A DNA stretch of 64,000 nucleotides from the NCBI GenBank assembly GCA_964520905.1, contig CAZFQL010000001.1:186001-250000 (forward strand), written 5' to 3'. The DNA comes from JAGVIE01 sp964520905 (GTDB taxonomy: Bacteria > Bacteroidota > Ignavibacteria > UBA10030 > SZUA-254). Shown here one piece after another: positions 17,588 through 25,709 of the stretch (positions are counted from its first letter, which is position 1; each line of letters begins with the position of its first letter). A program made the position numbers and the translations under genes. Below the pieces are notes generated by a model. It searched no databases, was not told the origin of the DNA, and saw only the letters and a list, made by a program, of their open reading frames with translations.

Positions 17588-17727
17588 CCCAACCCATAAC
17601 AGCACATTGGCAAAAAAGCGGGTTTCTTGGTTATATAAAGTGCAGTTCTCCTAATAAACTTTTGTGGTAGGTTGCCAATTTCGTGCTTCTATATACGCTT
17701 CCTCGCCAATCTGCAAACCGTTACGTC
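17588..17727. other. attC-like / palindromic structure after the nuclease gene
   Basis: GCCCAAC (17588-17594) fits the RYYYAAC box of integron attC sites and GTTAC (17720-17724) lies at the far end. Between them GCACATTGGCAA (17602-17613) pairs with TTGCCAAT plus GTGC (17672-17686). GTTATGGGC at 15761-15769, at the other edge of the island, complements the CCCATAAC here. No integrase is in the window, so the cassette reading is tentative. Confidence 0.35.
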
Positions 17728-18266
17728 TTCCACTTAATCGTACATCCAATCGAGAACGTTTCCGGAAATTTCACCTCTTTACCTGTAAGCAATGCATCTA
17801 GCGCATCGCGGAGATAATTTTCTTTTACCGCTTTTGGGTTTTCCCAGTTGTCGTCCATCTTGCCGCTGTAACTTAGTTTTCTATCTTTGTTAAAGACAAA
17901 GAACTGCGGCGTATGTGTTGCACCGAACGCTTCAGCGGTTTGCTGGTCAGCATCTCGTAGGTATTTAAAGTTAAACCCCTTTGCTTTTGCCCGCTTTACC
18001 ATCTCATCAAAATTATCGTCGGGATAGTTTTTCTCGTCGTTCGAGTTTATTGCAACAAGCTGAACTCCTTTACCGGCGTAATCTTTTTGCACCGCAATCA
18101 TTCTATCCTCGTATGCCTTTACATACGGGCAGTGGTTGCATGAGAAGACAATGATCAAAATGTTCACATCCTTGAAATCGGAGGAAGAATATTTTTTTCC
18201 ATCAACGCCGGGAAGGTTTTTGAACTCCGGCATCACGTCGTTTATGTTAAGTTTATTTCCTTTCAT
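17721..18266 (-). CDS. Thioredoxin-like redoxin (AhpC/TSA-type) protein
   Basis: A 181-residue thioredoxin-fold protein without signal peptide. The redox motif is FSCNHCPYVKAYEDR (Cys-Asn-His-Cys), then VQLVAINSNDEKNYPDDNFD and the cis-Pro segment ATHTPQFFVFN. It most resembles the widespread cytosolic redoxin-domain proteins of unknown partner, which reduce or buffer disulfides or peroxides. The ATG follows AGGAGAT. It reads toward the island and ends against the attC-like structure. Confidence 0.85.
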   Translation of the reverse strand: MKGNKLNINDVMPEFKNLPGVDGKKYSSSDFKDVNILIIVFSCNHCPYVKAYEDRMIAVQKDYAGKGVQLVAINSNDEKNYPDDNFDEMVKRAKAKGFNFKYLRDADQQTAEAFGATHTPQFFVFNKDRKLSYSGKMDDNWENPKAVKENYLRDALDALLTGKEVKFPETFSIGCTIKWKT

Positions 18267-18314
18267 TTTATCTCCTAAAAAATTAATAACTCATGTTATG
18301 CGAAATGGCGGCGG

Positions 18315-18465
18315 TTAAAAATTCGAAGCTCTAAATCCGAAATTCTAAATAAATTCGAATTTCCAAAATCCAAAACTGCCTTAATAGCACCAATTTTCAG
18401 ATTTTTGGGAATTCGTATTTTGGATTTATTTAGTACTTCGAAATTCGCGCTTAGGATTTTTGCAA
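18315..18465. repeat. AT-rich diverged inverted repeat
   Basis: Units such as ATTCGAAGCTCTAAATCCGAA and GAATTTCCAAAATCCAAAA on the left are loosely mirrored on the right by TTTTGGATTTATTTAG and CTTCGAAATTCGCGCTTAGG. They resemble the repeat at 3275-3350. The rest of the 18267-18530 gap shows nothing recognisable. Confidence 0.45.
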
Positions 18466-18530
18466 TAAATCATACCGTGTATGACATCAGTTGATAAGAT
18501 TAGATTATCCATCACACCGAATAGCCGTCT

Positions 18531-18911
18531 TTATTTTGTCATACCAATATACATCCCGCCAAAATAAGGAACTAACCAAATCAGCCAAACGATGAAGCTG
18601 TACCGATGGAATCCTGTTCGGGCTGTTTCGCTTCCCCTCCGTACCACAGAGGTTGCCCATAAAGCATGGGCTAACATAAGCCAAAGGGCGATCTGTCCTG
18701 TAAGTGTGTGTGACGCTAGAAGGTCGAAAGGTCCTTTCGCCAACCGGTGCATAGCCCAGGTGCCCGTGACATCGAAAATGAAACCGGTCCAGAAAGAAGC
18801 AACATGCCAGGGTTTAATGTAACGAGCGATCCGCTCCGACCAAACACCGAGGGAGTAGAAAACTAATGCGAGTGTGATAAGAGTCGTGGATATTATCAAT
18901 AGGGCAGACAT
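18531..18911 (-). CDS. HsmA-family (TIGR03987-like) membrane protein
   Basis: The 126-residue protein has four hydrophobic segments and little else. The conserved-looking central part is HVASFWTGFIFDVTGTWAM and SHTLTGQIALWLMLAHALWA, with polar His and Asp inside helices, as in the HsmA/TIGR03987 family. Its function is unknown. It stands alone between the redoxin gene and trmH, with small gaps on each side. Confidence 0.75.
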   Translation of the reverse strand: MSALLIISTTLITLALVFYSLGVWSERIARYIKPWHVASFWTGFIFDVTGTWAMHRLAKGPFDLLASHTLTGQIALWLMLAHALWATSVVRRGSETARTGFHRYSFIVWLIWLVPYFGGMYIGMTK

Positions 18912-18966
18912 AAATCTCGTTTCATCAAGAAAACCATAAATGAATAATTTTGTAATTTGCGGTCAA

Positions 18967-19539
18967 CTATTTTTTCAGCCATTCGTTGAACAATTTTTTA
19001 ATGTTTTCTTCGCTGAGGTGCATCATGTTATCAGCCGATTGCCGTTGCCGCAGAGCTTCATATAATGAAACAGCGCAGGCGACAGAAACGTTCAAGCTCT
19101 CTATCATTCCAAGCATAGGTATCTGGAAATTTTCATCGGCAAGCTTTGCCGCCTCAGCAGAAACACCGCGGTGCTCGTTGCCAAAAACCAATGCAACCTT
19201 TTTTGTCAGATCAAGATCGTATAGTGATTTAGATTTTTTGCCGAGATGTGTGGCATAAATTGTAAAGCCATCGCGGTGAAGCTGGTCGTAACACTCGGCT
19301 ATAGATTTAAAGTTACGCCGCTTTACCCACTTCATAGCGCTGGCAGAGCTTTTCTTGCCGAGCTTCGGAAATTCCTCGTTGACATAAAGCAGTTGAACCT
19401 CGAGTATCCCAACGGCGTCTGCGGTACGCAGAACTGCGCTCACGTTATGGGGATCGAAAATGTCTTCCATTAGAACAGTCAGGTCGGGCTGACGCTGATG
19501 CAGAACGGATAGAAATTTTTCTTTTCGGCGTTCGGTCAT
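18967..19539 (-). CDS. trmH: TrmH-type tRNA 2'-O-ribose methyltransferase
   Basis: A 190-residue SPOUT methyltransferase, close to TrmH length, which methylates G18 in the tRNA D-loop. Motif 1 is seen as DPHNVSAVLRTADAVG (Arg as catalytic), motif 2 as LVFGNEHRGVS and the knot motif 3 as MLGMIESLNVSVACAVSLYE. A C-terminal basic helix follows. It begins one base after the EamA transporter stop and is likely co-transcribed with it. Confidence 0.88.
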   Translation of the reverse strand: MTERRKEKFLSVLHQRQPDLTVLMEDIFDPHNVSAVLRTADAVGILEVQLLYVNEEFPKLGKKSSASAMKWVKRRNFKSIAECYDQLHRDGFTIYATHLGKKSKSLYDLDLTKKVALVFGNEHRGVSAEAAKLADENFQIPMLGMIESLNVSVACAVSLYEALRQRQSADNMMHLSEENIKKLFNEWLKK

Positions 19540-19540
19540 C

Positions 19541-20422
19541 TTATGATTCCTCTTGTTTCATTTGAAGAATGGCAATCGCCGTGATTACGAGGATAGCGCC
19601 TACGATTTGAACCGGCGTCAGCAGTTCATTGACAATAAAGAACGCCGATGCGATTGCGACAATCGGTTCGAACGTTGCAGTTATTATACCTCGTGAAGCC
19701 GTCAAGTACCGCATACCGGAAAAGTACAACGAGTGCGGAATAAGAATCGAGATCACCGCAAATCCAAAAAACATTTCCCACGTTTCAAGTGAATAATGCG
19801 CATCGATGATTTTTGACGGAGGATTGATGATTATCCAGAACAGCACACCGGAAATAAATGCATAGACAAGGCAAGTCCAAACATTGTATTGCTTCAGCAA
19901 ACGTTTCAGCCAGATATTCGTGAAGCTCCAGCAAAATGCCGACGCCAATCCTGTAAGTAATCCGAGGTGATTAATCGTTATGATCGAGAAATCTTTTCCC
20001 GCCACTGCAAGATAACAGCCGGCTAATGATACTGTTCCCGCAATTACTTTAGTGGAAGTAACTTTTTCTTCGCGCGAGACAACAGCGTACAACAGCACTA
20101 ACAGCGGAGCTAAGTATTGAAGCAGAATTGCCGTAGCGACATTTGTGGCTGCGATAGTAAAGTAGTAAGTAAAATTAGATCCGGCTATGCCGATAATACC
20201 AAGCAGGGCAAACTTATACAGGTCTTTGATTTTAACGATAAGAAGATGCCGTTTGAAAATCAGAAAATAAGTCACCAGCAGAACGCAAGAAATCGTTATG
20301 CGCATTTGAACAAGAATAAGAGTGTCCACATGTTGGATGAAGAGAAATTTTGCAATCGTTGCAGAGATGCCCCAGAAGGTGGTGGCGCCTATGATGAAGA
20401 AATAACCTTTAAGTGAGTTCAT
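19541..20422 (-). CDS. EamA/DMT-family transporter
   Basis: A 293-residue protein with ten hydrophobic segments arranged as two EamA repeats, the second starting near LTGLASAFCWSFTNIW. GATTFWGISATIAK and MRYLTASRGIITATFEPIVA match the family's conserved helices; the latter is the usual region with a Glu-Pro in TM9. Members export metabolites or amino acids, and the substrate is unknown. Its start overlaps the preceding TPR-like gene by ATGA. Confidence 0.87.
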   Translation of the reverse strand: MNSLKGYFFIIGATTFWGISATIAKFLFIQHVDTLILVQMRITISCVLLVTYFLIFKRHLLIVKIKDLYKFALLGIIGIAGSNFTYYFTIAATNVATAILLQYLAPLLVLLYAVVSREEKVTSTKVIAGTVSLAGCYLAVAGKDFSIITINHLGLLTGLASAFCWSFTNIWLKRLLKQYNVWTCLVYAFISGVLFWIIINPPSKIIDAHYSLETWEMFFGFAVISILIPHSLYFSGMRYLTASRGIITATFEPIVAIASAFFIVNELLTPVQIVGAILVITAIAILQMKQEES

Positions 20423-20976
20423 CTATTGGGGGGTAGATCGGGAGGTGGAGGTGTGCCCTCTTCCGCTTTTCGTTTGAAATATTTACACATCTCGTCGTTG
20501 CCGGCAAGTTCATAAAGATTAGAAAGTCTTTTGTGAAGCTCGCGTGGTTGCGTAACGGTTCCGGCGCCTTGTTTTAAAAAATCTATTAGCGAATGAAGCG
20601 GCGGAATTTTCAAATCGTGCTCATAGCAATCAGCGGCATCGAGGTATGGCTCCGGTACATCGGGTTTCGCATCAGCGGCTTTACGGTAATATCTCAGTGC
20701 AAGTTCGTAGTTGTCGTAGACCGAGTGCGTCACTTCGAAAACATTAGCAAGCCACATGTAAGCGTCGTACGAGATATGCGTGAATTCCTTGGCGAGTTTT
20801 TCGCCGAAAAGACAAAGTTCTTCGGCTTTCAGGGAATTATTCCAGAAAAGAAGTTTATACACTTCGATATCATCGATGCGCTGTTCGAGCGCTTGTTCGA
20901 ACGCATCAAAGATTTCGTTGAACTCTTTCGATGAATCGAACCGTTTCCGTATTTCGTCAATAGTAAGTTTAGACAT
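20419..20976 (-). CDS. TPR-like hypothetical protein
   Basis: The 185-residue protein starts MSKLTIDEIRKRFDSSKEF at 20976; an upstream in-frame start would add 12 unlikely residues. The helical pairs, with YELALRYYRKAADAKPDVPEPYLDAADCYE, resemble tetratricopeptide repeats, which mediate protein contacts. The tail is proline-rich (GTPPPPDLPP). There is no signal peptide. It heads a leftward operon with the EamA transporter and trmH. Confidence 0.6.
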   Translation of the reverse strand: MSKLTIDEIRKRFDSSKEFNEIFDAFEQALEQRIDDIEVYKLLFWNNSLKAEELCLFGEKLAKEFTHISYDAYMWLANVFEVTHSVYDNYELALRYYRKAADAKPDVPEPYLDAADCYEHDLKIPPLHSLIDFLKQGAGTVTQPRELHKRLSNLYELAGNDEMCKYFKRKAEEGTPPPPDLPPNR

Positions 20977-21048
20977 GCAATATGTAAAAAGTAGCCATTG
21001 CCAAAATAACAAAGCATTCGCTGAAAATCAAGGTTTTGAAAATAAAAG

Positions 21049-21077
21049 TTGACACTTTCGATTTATTTACGTATTTT
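21049..21077 (+). promoter_or_regulatory. Promoter of the YIP1-domain gene
   Basis: TTGACA (21049-21054), 17 bases, TATTTT (21072-21077). AAAGGAG lies 6-12 bases before the ATG at 21101. This is one of the clearest promoters in the window. Confidence 0.65.
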
Positions 21078-21100
21078 CATGCAAAATAAAGGAGATTGTT

Positions 21101-21853
21101 ATGGAAGAACAACCAGTTATTGCTCAAGAAGAGCCTAAAATTTCTTCGTTCATGGAAAGGGCGGCAGATATCTTTTCCGCGCCCGGAAAGTTATACAGTG
21201 AAGTTGCAGTATCGCCTGTCCAATCGTCTTCATGGGTGATGCCGTACATTCTATCAATGATTGTTGCCGTTGTTTTTACGATTGCTCTTTTTTCAAATCA
21301 ATCCTTGCGCGATCAGATGATGGAGCCGCAGCGCCAGCAAATGCAAGAGCGCGTTCAGAAAGGCGAGATGACACAGGAGCAAGCCGACCGTGCCGAAGAA
21401 TTCATCGGGTCTTCATCGATGATGTTGGTTACAGGTGCGGTTGGAGCGGTCGTTGTCGTCACGGTTTCGGTTTTTGGAATACCCCTGATACTCTGGCTCA
21501 TCGTGAAGTTTGCCCTCAAATCGACTGCAGGATACAAGAAGATGCTGGAAGTTTACGGGCTTTCTTCGCTCATCGGAATATTGAGCGCAATCGTAACACT
21601 GATAATGATGCACCTGTTCGATTCGACACGCGCGACTCCGGGCGCTTCGCTGTTGTTGATGAACAGTTTCGATAACCATAACTTTGCACATAAAGTTATT
21701 GCATCTCTAAATGTACTCACTATCTGGCAGACGGCTGTTGTCGGAATTGGTATGGCTAAAGTTTCGAACAAGTCTGTGGGAACAGGTATCGGTTTCGCAT
21801 TCGGCTTGTGGCTGGTTTATGTTCTCCTCGCTTCGGCGATTGGTTGGGGATGA
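21101..21853 (+). CDS. YIP1-family membrane protein
   Basis: A 250-residue protein. A cytoplasmic N-terminus contains FMERAADIFSAPGKLYSEVA, the typical YIP1 lead-in. Five hydrophobic segments follow, with a charged loop rich in Gln, Arg and Glu between the first two (DQMMEPQRQQMQERVQKGEM). Bacterial YIP1 proteins have no established function. It is a single gene with its own promoter, closed by a hairpin terminator. Confidence 0.8.
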   Translation: MEEQPVIAQEEPKISSFMERAADIFSAPGKLYSEVAVSPVQSSSWVMPYILSMIVAVVFTIALFSNQSLRDQMMEPQRQQMQERVQKGEMTQEQADRAEEFIGSSSMMLVTGAVGAVVVVTVSVFGIPLILWLIVKFALKSTAGYKKMLEVYGLSSLIGILSAIVTLIMMHLFDSTRATPGASLLLMNSFDNHNFAHKVIASLNVLTIWQTAVVGIGMAKVSNKSVGTGIGFAFGLWLVYVLLASAIGWG

Positions 21854-21873
21854 GTTAAGTAGAATCCTTAAGG

Positions 21874-21910
21874 CGTAGAGTCCGGTTAATATCGGACTCT
21901 ACGTTTAAAA
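21874..21910. terminator. Hairpin terminator between convergent genes
   Basis: A perfect 11-bp stem CGTAGAGTCCG / CGGACTCTACG with an eight-base loop, followed by TTTAAAAATATTT. It lies between the YIP1 gene and the convergent peptidase gene and could act on both strands. Confidence 0.75.
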
Positions 21911-23056
21911 ATATTTCTCCCACTCAAACACCCGGTTTAACGACAGTGAAGATTGCGATATGCTTTTACCTTTCCCATCAATCTCTCTCAAGCCGACAAA
22001 AGTATGCAAGTCGCCGATATCGATAAGCTTCGGAGGCAGTTCCGAGTGTGTATCAACCTGATAAGAAATTCCAAGATCGGCTGGCGATCTCTTTCCGTTA
22101 GGATACTCGACAAAAATATTTCTGATAATTACATCGTAAGCGCGCTTGCCGTTGAAGGGCAGGGTTTCGTATGCTGCTGTTTCAAATTTATCGTACACAT
22201 TTACGGCGATTGCGTATAGAGTTGTCAGTATCCCGACGAAATTTAACTTGCGTATAAAATTCTTTTCAGGATCGTTAAGTACATGACCTGATTCAACGAG
22301 AAGCGTGCTTGTTCCCCATAGTTGCATGTTATCGCCGAACGCTCTAGGCTCAAAGCTGTCGTCGTATTTTGTAATCTTTCCCTGTATGAATTGATTCATT
22401 ACATTTGCGAATGCAGAAGCCATATATTTAGATCTGGTTCGAACGTTATTATTTGTATTCTTGTGGTCAAGCGATGGTGAGAGCAAGCCAAGAGCCGCGA
22501 TTTCTTTGGTGGAACCTACGGTCGATAATTCCTGATCGTGCAGGTTGAATCCGAATCTGGGCTGTAATTCTTCTCTGATGGATTTTAACACTCTTGCTTC
22601 GGGTGTTGCCAGCGAGAGTGCATCGCGATTCATATCAATCCCTTGAGCAGTCCGGCGCTGGAAACGGGCGGCGCCATCGGGGTTCAGCATAGGAACAAAA
22701 AACAGTTTAAGTGATAAGAGAATATCTTCCGTGATTTTTTCGTTCTTCGTCTTTTTTAAATAATTCAGGATGTCGCATATAGCCATAGTCGCGGTCGATT
22801 CGTCGCCATGCATCTGCGACCAAAGGAGAATTGAAATGTTTCCTCCCCCAACTTTTATCAATCGGATGTTCCGTTCTTCGAACGATTTACCTATTGTGCG
22901 AAGCTGTAGAAATCCCGATGGATCTTCGGCAAGGTTTTCGAGCGTATTTTGTAATGTTTCAGGTGGAAATGATCGCTGCGGAAACGTACATACTCGATAT
23001 GCATCGTATTCTTTGAATAATCTCCTTGAGTAATCTAATATTGTTTGAGCATCCAT
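21905..23056 (-). CDS. M14-family zinc carboxypeptidase-like protein
   Basis: From the ATG at 23056 the protein has 383 residues; an ATG at 23125 would add 23 residues of unclear value. Zinc ligands are His83 and Glu86 in WSQMHGDESTA, with the third His likely in FGFNLHDQE. PMLNPDGAARFQRRTAQGIDMNRD matches the substrate-binding core of M14 peptidases, and VESGHVLNDPEKNF is near the catalytic Glu position. It probably trims peptides or murein-derived peptides. No signal peptide is visible. Confidence 0.8.
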   Translation of the reverse strand: MDAQTILDYSRRLFKEYDAYRVCTFPQRSFPPETLQNTLENLAEDPSGFLQLRTIGKSFEERNIRLIKVGGGNISILLWSQMHGDESTATMAICDILNYLKKTKNEKITEDILLSLKLFFVPMLNPDGAARFQRRTAQGIDMNRDALSLATPEARVLKSIREELQPRFGFNLHDQELSTVGSTKEIAALGLLSPSLDHKNTNNNVRTRSKYMASAFANVMNQFIQGKITKYDDSFEPRAFGDNMQLWGTSTLLVESGHVLNDPEKNFIRKLNFVGILTTLYAIAVNVYDKFETAAYETLPFNGKRAYDVIIRNIFVEYPNGKRSPADLGISYQVDTHSELPPKLIDIGDLHTFVGLREIDGKGKSISQSSLSLNRVFEWEKYF

Positions 23057-23187
23057 TATTTTTTCGATCCAAATTAATGTTGATTGGGATTGCGGTAATA
23101 TAACAAAATCTTCTTTTCCTTGCATCCATTCGGTAAACTTCGTATATTTTCACTTGGAGTTATAATTATCATATTGAACATAATACT

Positions 23188-23210
23188 GCCCTTTCGGGCA
23201 TTTTTTATCT
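23188..23210 (+). terminator. Small GC hairpin with T-run ahead of lon
   Basis: GCCC TTTC GGGC followed by ATTTTTT, ten bases before the lon ATG on the same strand. No plus-strand gene lies upstream, so it may act as an attenuator or be incidental. Confidence 0.4.
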
Positions 23211-23219
23211 TATCGAACT

Positions 23220-25610
23220 ATGAATCAGCCAGAATTTAATATTAAAGAAAACGAACCTCATCCGATAGAAAATATTCCTGACAAGCTTCCCGTGCTTGCG
23301 CTTCGCGATGTAGTTGTTTTTCCATATATGATCTATCCGGTTTTGCTCGGCAGAGAATCGTCGATTAAAGCCGCAACGATTGCAATCGAACGCGACAAAT
23401 TAGTGTTCCTTACAGCACAGAAGAATCCGGCAATCGAAGAACCCACGATAGACGATATATATAGAGAAGGAACCGTCGCAAAGATAATACAAATCATGAA
23501 ACTGCCGAACGGTTTGATGAAAATTCTTGTAAGTGGTGTCGTGCAGGGATTTATCAAAACATATATCGGTTACGATCCGTTCATCGAAGCGGAAATTGCG
23601 GTGAATCTGCCCAAAGAAGATATCAGTCCGGAGATTGAAGCTCTGATGCGGCACTCTTCACAATTATTCGCCGAGTATATTAATCTTAGCAGGAATGTTC
23701 CGGCAGAAGTATTAGCGGCGTACGAAGCGATCAAAGAGCCACACCGAAAACTTTATTTCATAGCTGCGAATATTAATCAGGTTGTCGCATCGAAACAGAA
23801 GATACTCCAATATCGTTTGTTGAAGGATCAGTATTTTGAAATTGCCAAACTGCTCACCTCGGAACTGGATGTGCTTAGGATTGAGAAAGACATCGACACG
23901 AAACTTCATGAAAGCATACAGAAGTCGCAGAGGAAATTTCTTATTCAGGAACAAATCCGAATCATGCAGGACGAGCTTGGCTCTGAGGAAATAATTACGC
24001 CCGAGCTAATGAAGCTGAAACAACAGATCAAAGATGCAAAGATGCCCCGCGACGTCAACGAGAAAGCGATGGAAGAATTCAACAAGCTCAAAAAGACGAT
24101 GCCGCAGTCGCCCGAGTTCGGGGTCAGCCGTAATTATCTCGATTGGATGGTTAGCGTTCCATGGTATAAACGAACAAAGGATGATCTGAATGTAAAACAC
24201 GTTCAGAATATTCTGGACGAGGATCATTTCGGACTTGAGAAACCCAAAGAAAGAATACTCGAACACATCGCAGTACTAAATCTCGTTAAAGAAATGAAGG
24301 GGCAGATCCTCTGTTTTGTGGGACCGCCCGGAGTTGGTAAAACATCTCTTGGAAAATCGATTGCTCGTGCGCTCGGACGAAAATTTGTGCGTATCTCGCT
24401 CGGCGGAGTTCGCGATGAAGCAGAAATACGCGGGCATCGCCGGACATACATTGGTTCGATGCCGGGGAAAATTATTCAGTCGATGAAACGCGCCGGCGTA
24501 ATTAATCCGGTTATTCTGATGGATGAAGTTGATAAGATGAGTATGGATTTCCGGGGCGATCCGTCGTCCGCGCTTCTCGAAGTTCTTGATCCTGAACAGA
24601 ACGTCACGTTTAACGATCATTATCTGGATGTGGATTACGACCTATCACACGTCATGTTCATTACGACGGCGAATGTAAGGTACCAGATTCCATTGCCACT
24701 GCAGGATAGAATGGAGATCATCGAATTGCCGGGGTATTTGGAATATGATAAGCGTGAGATTGCAAAGCGGCATATCATACCCAAACAGTTGTCCGAGCAC
24801 GGATTAAACAATGAGATGGTAAAGCTTGAAGATTCCGCAATCATAAAAGTTATCAGGCAATATACGCGCGAAGCAGGCGTGAGAAATCTTGAACGTGAGA
24901 TCGCGTCGGTTTGCCGAAAAGTGGCAAAAGATATTGTATTGCTTAAACAGAAAAACGGCAGGCGAACGCAACAGAAATCGATTAACGTTGACGAAAAGAA
25001 AATTGAAGGATACCTCGGTGTGCCGAAGTTTAGAAGCCGCTCAGCCAACATAGAAAGGAAAATCGGCTCAGTTATCGGTTTAGCTTGGACTAGCGTTGGC
25101 GGCGAGATTCTGAATGTCGATGTAACGATCATGAACGGACATGAGAGGCTTACTCTTACCGGACAACTCGGCGATGTCATGAAAGAATCAGCACAGGCGG
25201 CGTTAAGTTATATTCGTTCGAATGCAAAACGGCTTGGTGTCCCCGCTAACTTTTACCAGAAAAAAGAAATTCATATACACTTGCCGGAAGGCGCAATTCC
25301 GAAAGACGGTCCATCGGCTGGCATTACCATGGCGATGGCTATCATCTCTGCAGCTTCCAACCGCCCCGCGCGTAACGATGTGGCGATGACGGGTGAAATA
25401 ACGCTTCGCGGAAATGTACTTGCCATTGGCGGATTAAACGAGAAGCTTTTGGCGGCGCAGCGCGGTGGAATTAAGACAGTCCTCATCCCCAAAGAAAATG
25501 AAAAAGATTTGACCGAAATTCAATCTAAAGTGAAAGAGGGACTAAAAATTGTCAGCATAGAACAGATTGCCGATGCATTGCCGTGGTTATTCGGCACAAA
25601 AAAGAAATAA
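23220..25610 (+). CDS. lon: ATP-dependent protease La
   Basis: The 796-residue protein has the full LonA layout: N-terminal substrate domain (~20-220), coiled-coil linker, AAA+ module with Walker A GPPGVGKT (368-375), and C-terminal protease. The catalytic Ser699 is in KDGPSAGI and Lys742 in GLNEKLL. It degrades misfolded and regulatory proteins in the cytoplasm. A TATAAT at 23161-23166 lies 54 bases ahead, with a poor -35 box. No CIRCE-like repeat is seen. A separate Lon-like protease is encoded at 56363. Confidence 0.97.
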   Translation: MNQPEFNIKENEPHPIENIPDKLPVLALRDVVVFPYMIYPVLLGRESSIKAATIAIERDKLVFLTAQKNPAIEEPTIDDIYREGTVAKIIQIMKLPNGLMKILVSGVVQGFIKTYIGYDPFIEAEIAVNLPKEDISPEIEALMRHSSQLFAEYINLSRNVPAEVLAAYEAIKEPHRKLYFIAANINQVVASKQKILQYRLLKDQYFEIAKLLTSELDVLRIEKDIDTKLHESIQKSQRKFLIQEQIRIMQDELGSEEIITPELMKLKQQIKDAKMPRDVNEKAMEEFNKLKKTMPQSPEFGVSRNYLDWMVSVPWYKRTKDDLNVKHVQNILDEDHFGLEKPKERILEHIAVLNLVKEMKGQILCFVGPPGVGKTSLGKSIARALGRKFVRISLGGVRDEAEIRGHRRTYIGSMPGKIIQSMKRAGVINPVILMDEVDKMSMDFRGDPSSALLEVLDPEQNVTFNDHYLDVDYDLSHVMFITTANVRYQIPLPLQDRMEIIELPGYLEYDKREIAKRHIIPKQLSEHGLNNEMVKLEDSAIIKVIRQYTREAGVRNLEREIASVCRKVAKDIVLLKQKNGRRTQQKSINVDEKKIEGYLGVPKFRSRSANIERKIGSVIGLAWTSVGGEILNVDVTIMNGHERLTLTGQLGDVMKESAQAALSYIRSNAKRLGVPANFYQKKEIHIHLPEGAIPKDGPSAGITMAMAIISAASNRPARNDVAMTGEITLRGNVLAIGGLNEKLLAAQRGGIKTVLIPKENEKDLTEIQSKVKEGLKIVSIEQIADALPWLFGTKKK

Positions 25611-25634
25611 GCAGAAAATATTTATTACTAAGTC

Positions 25635-25663
25635 TTGAAACTCACCCAAGATTAGACTATATT
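25635..25663 (+). promoter_or_regulatory. Promoter of dnaX
   Basis: TTGAAA (25635-25640), 17 bases, TATATT (25658-25663), 46 bases before the dnaX ATG. Confidence 0.6.
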
Positions 25664-25709
25664 AAATACACTTTTTTGATTGAATAATTTTTAGGGATAA
25701 GAGTAACTG

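Noticed and set aside
23188..23210. CIRCE or heat-shock operator ahead of lon
   Set aside because: The only inverted repeat is GCCC/GGGC with a T-run; no TTAGCACTC-type repeat is present.
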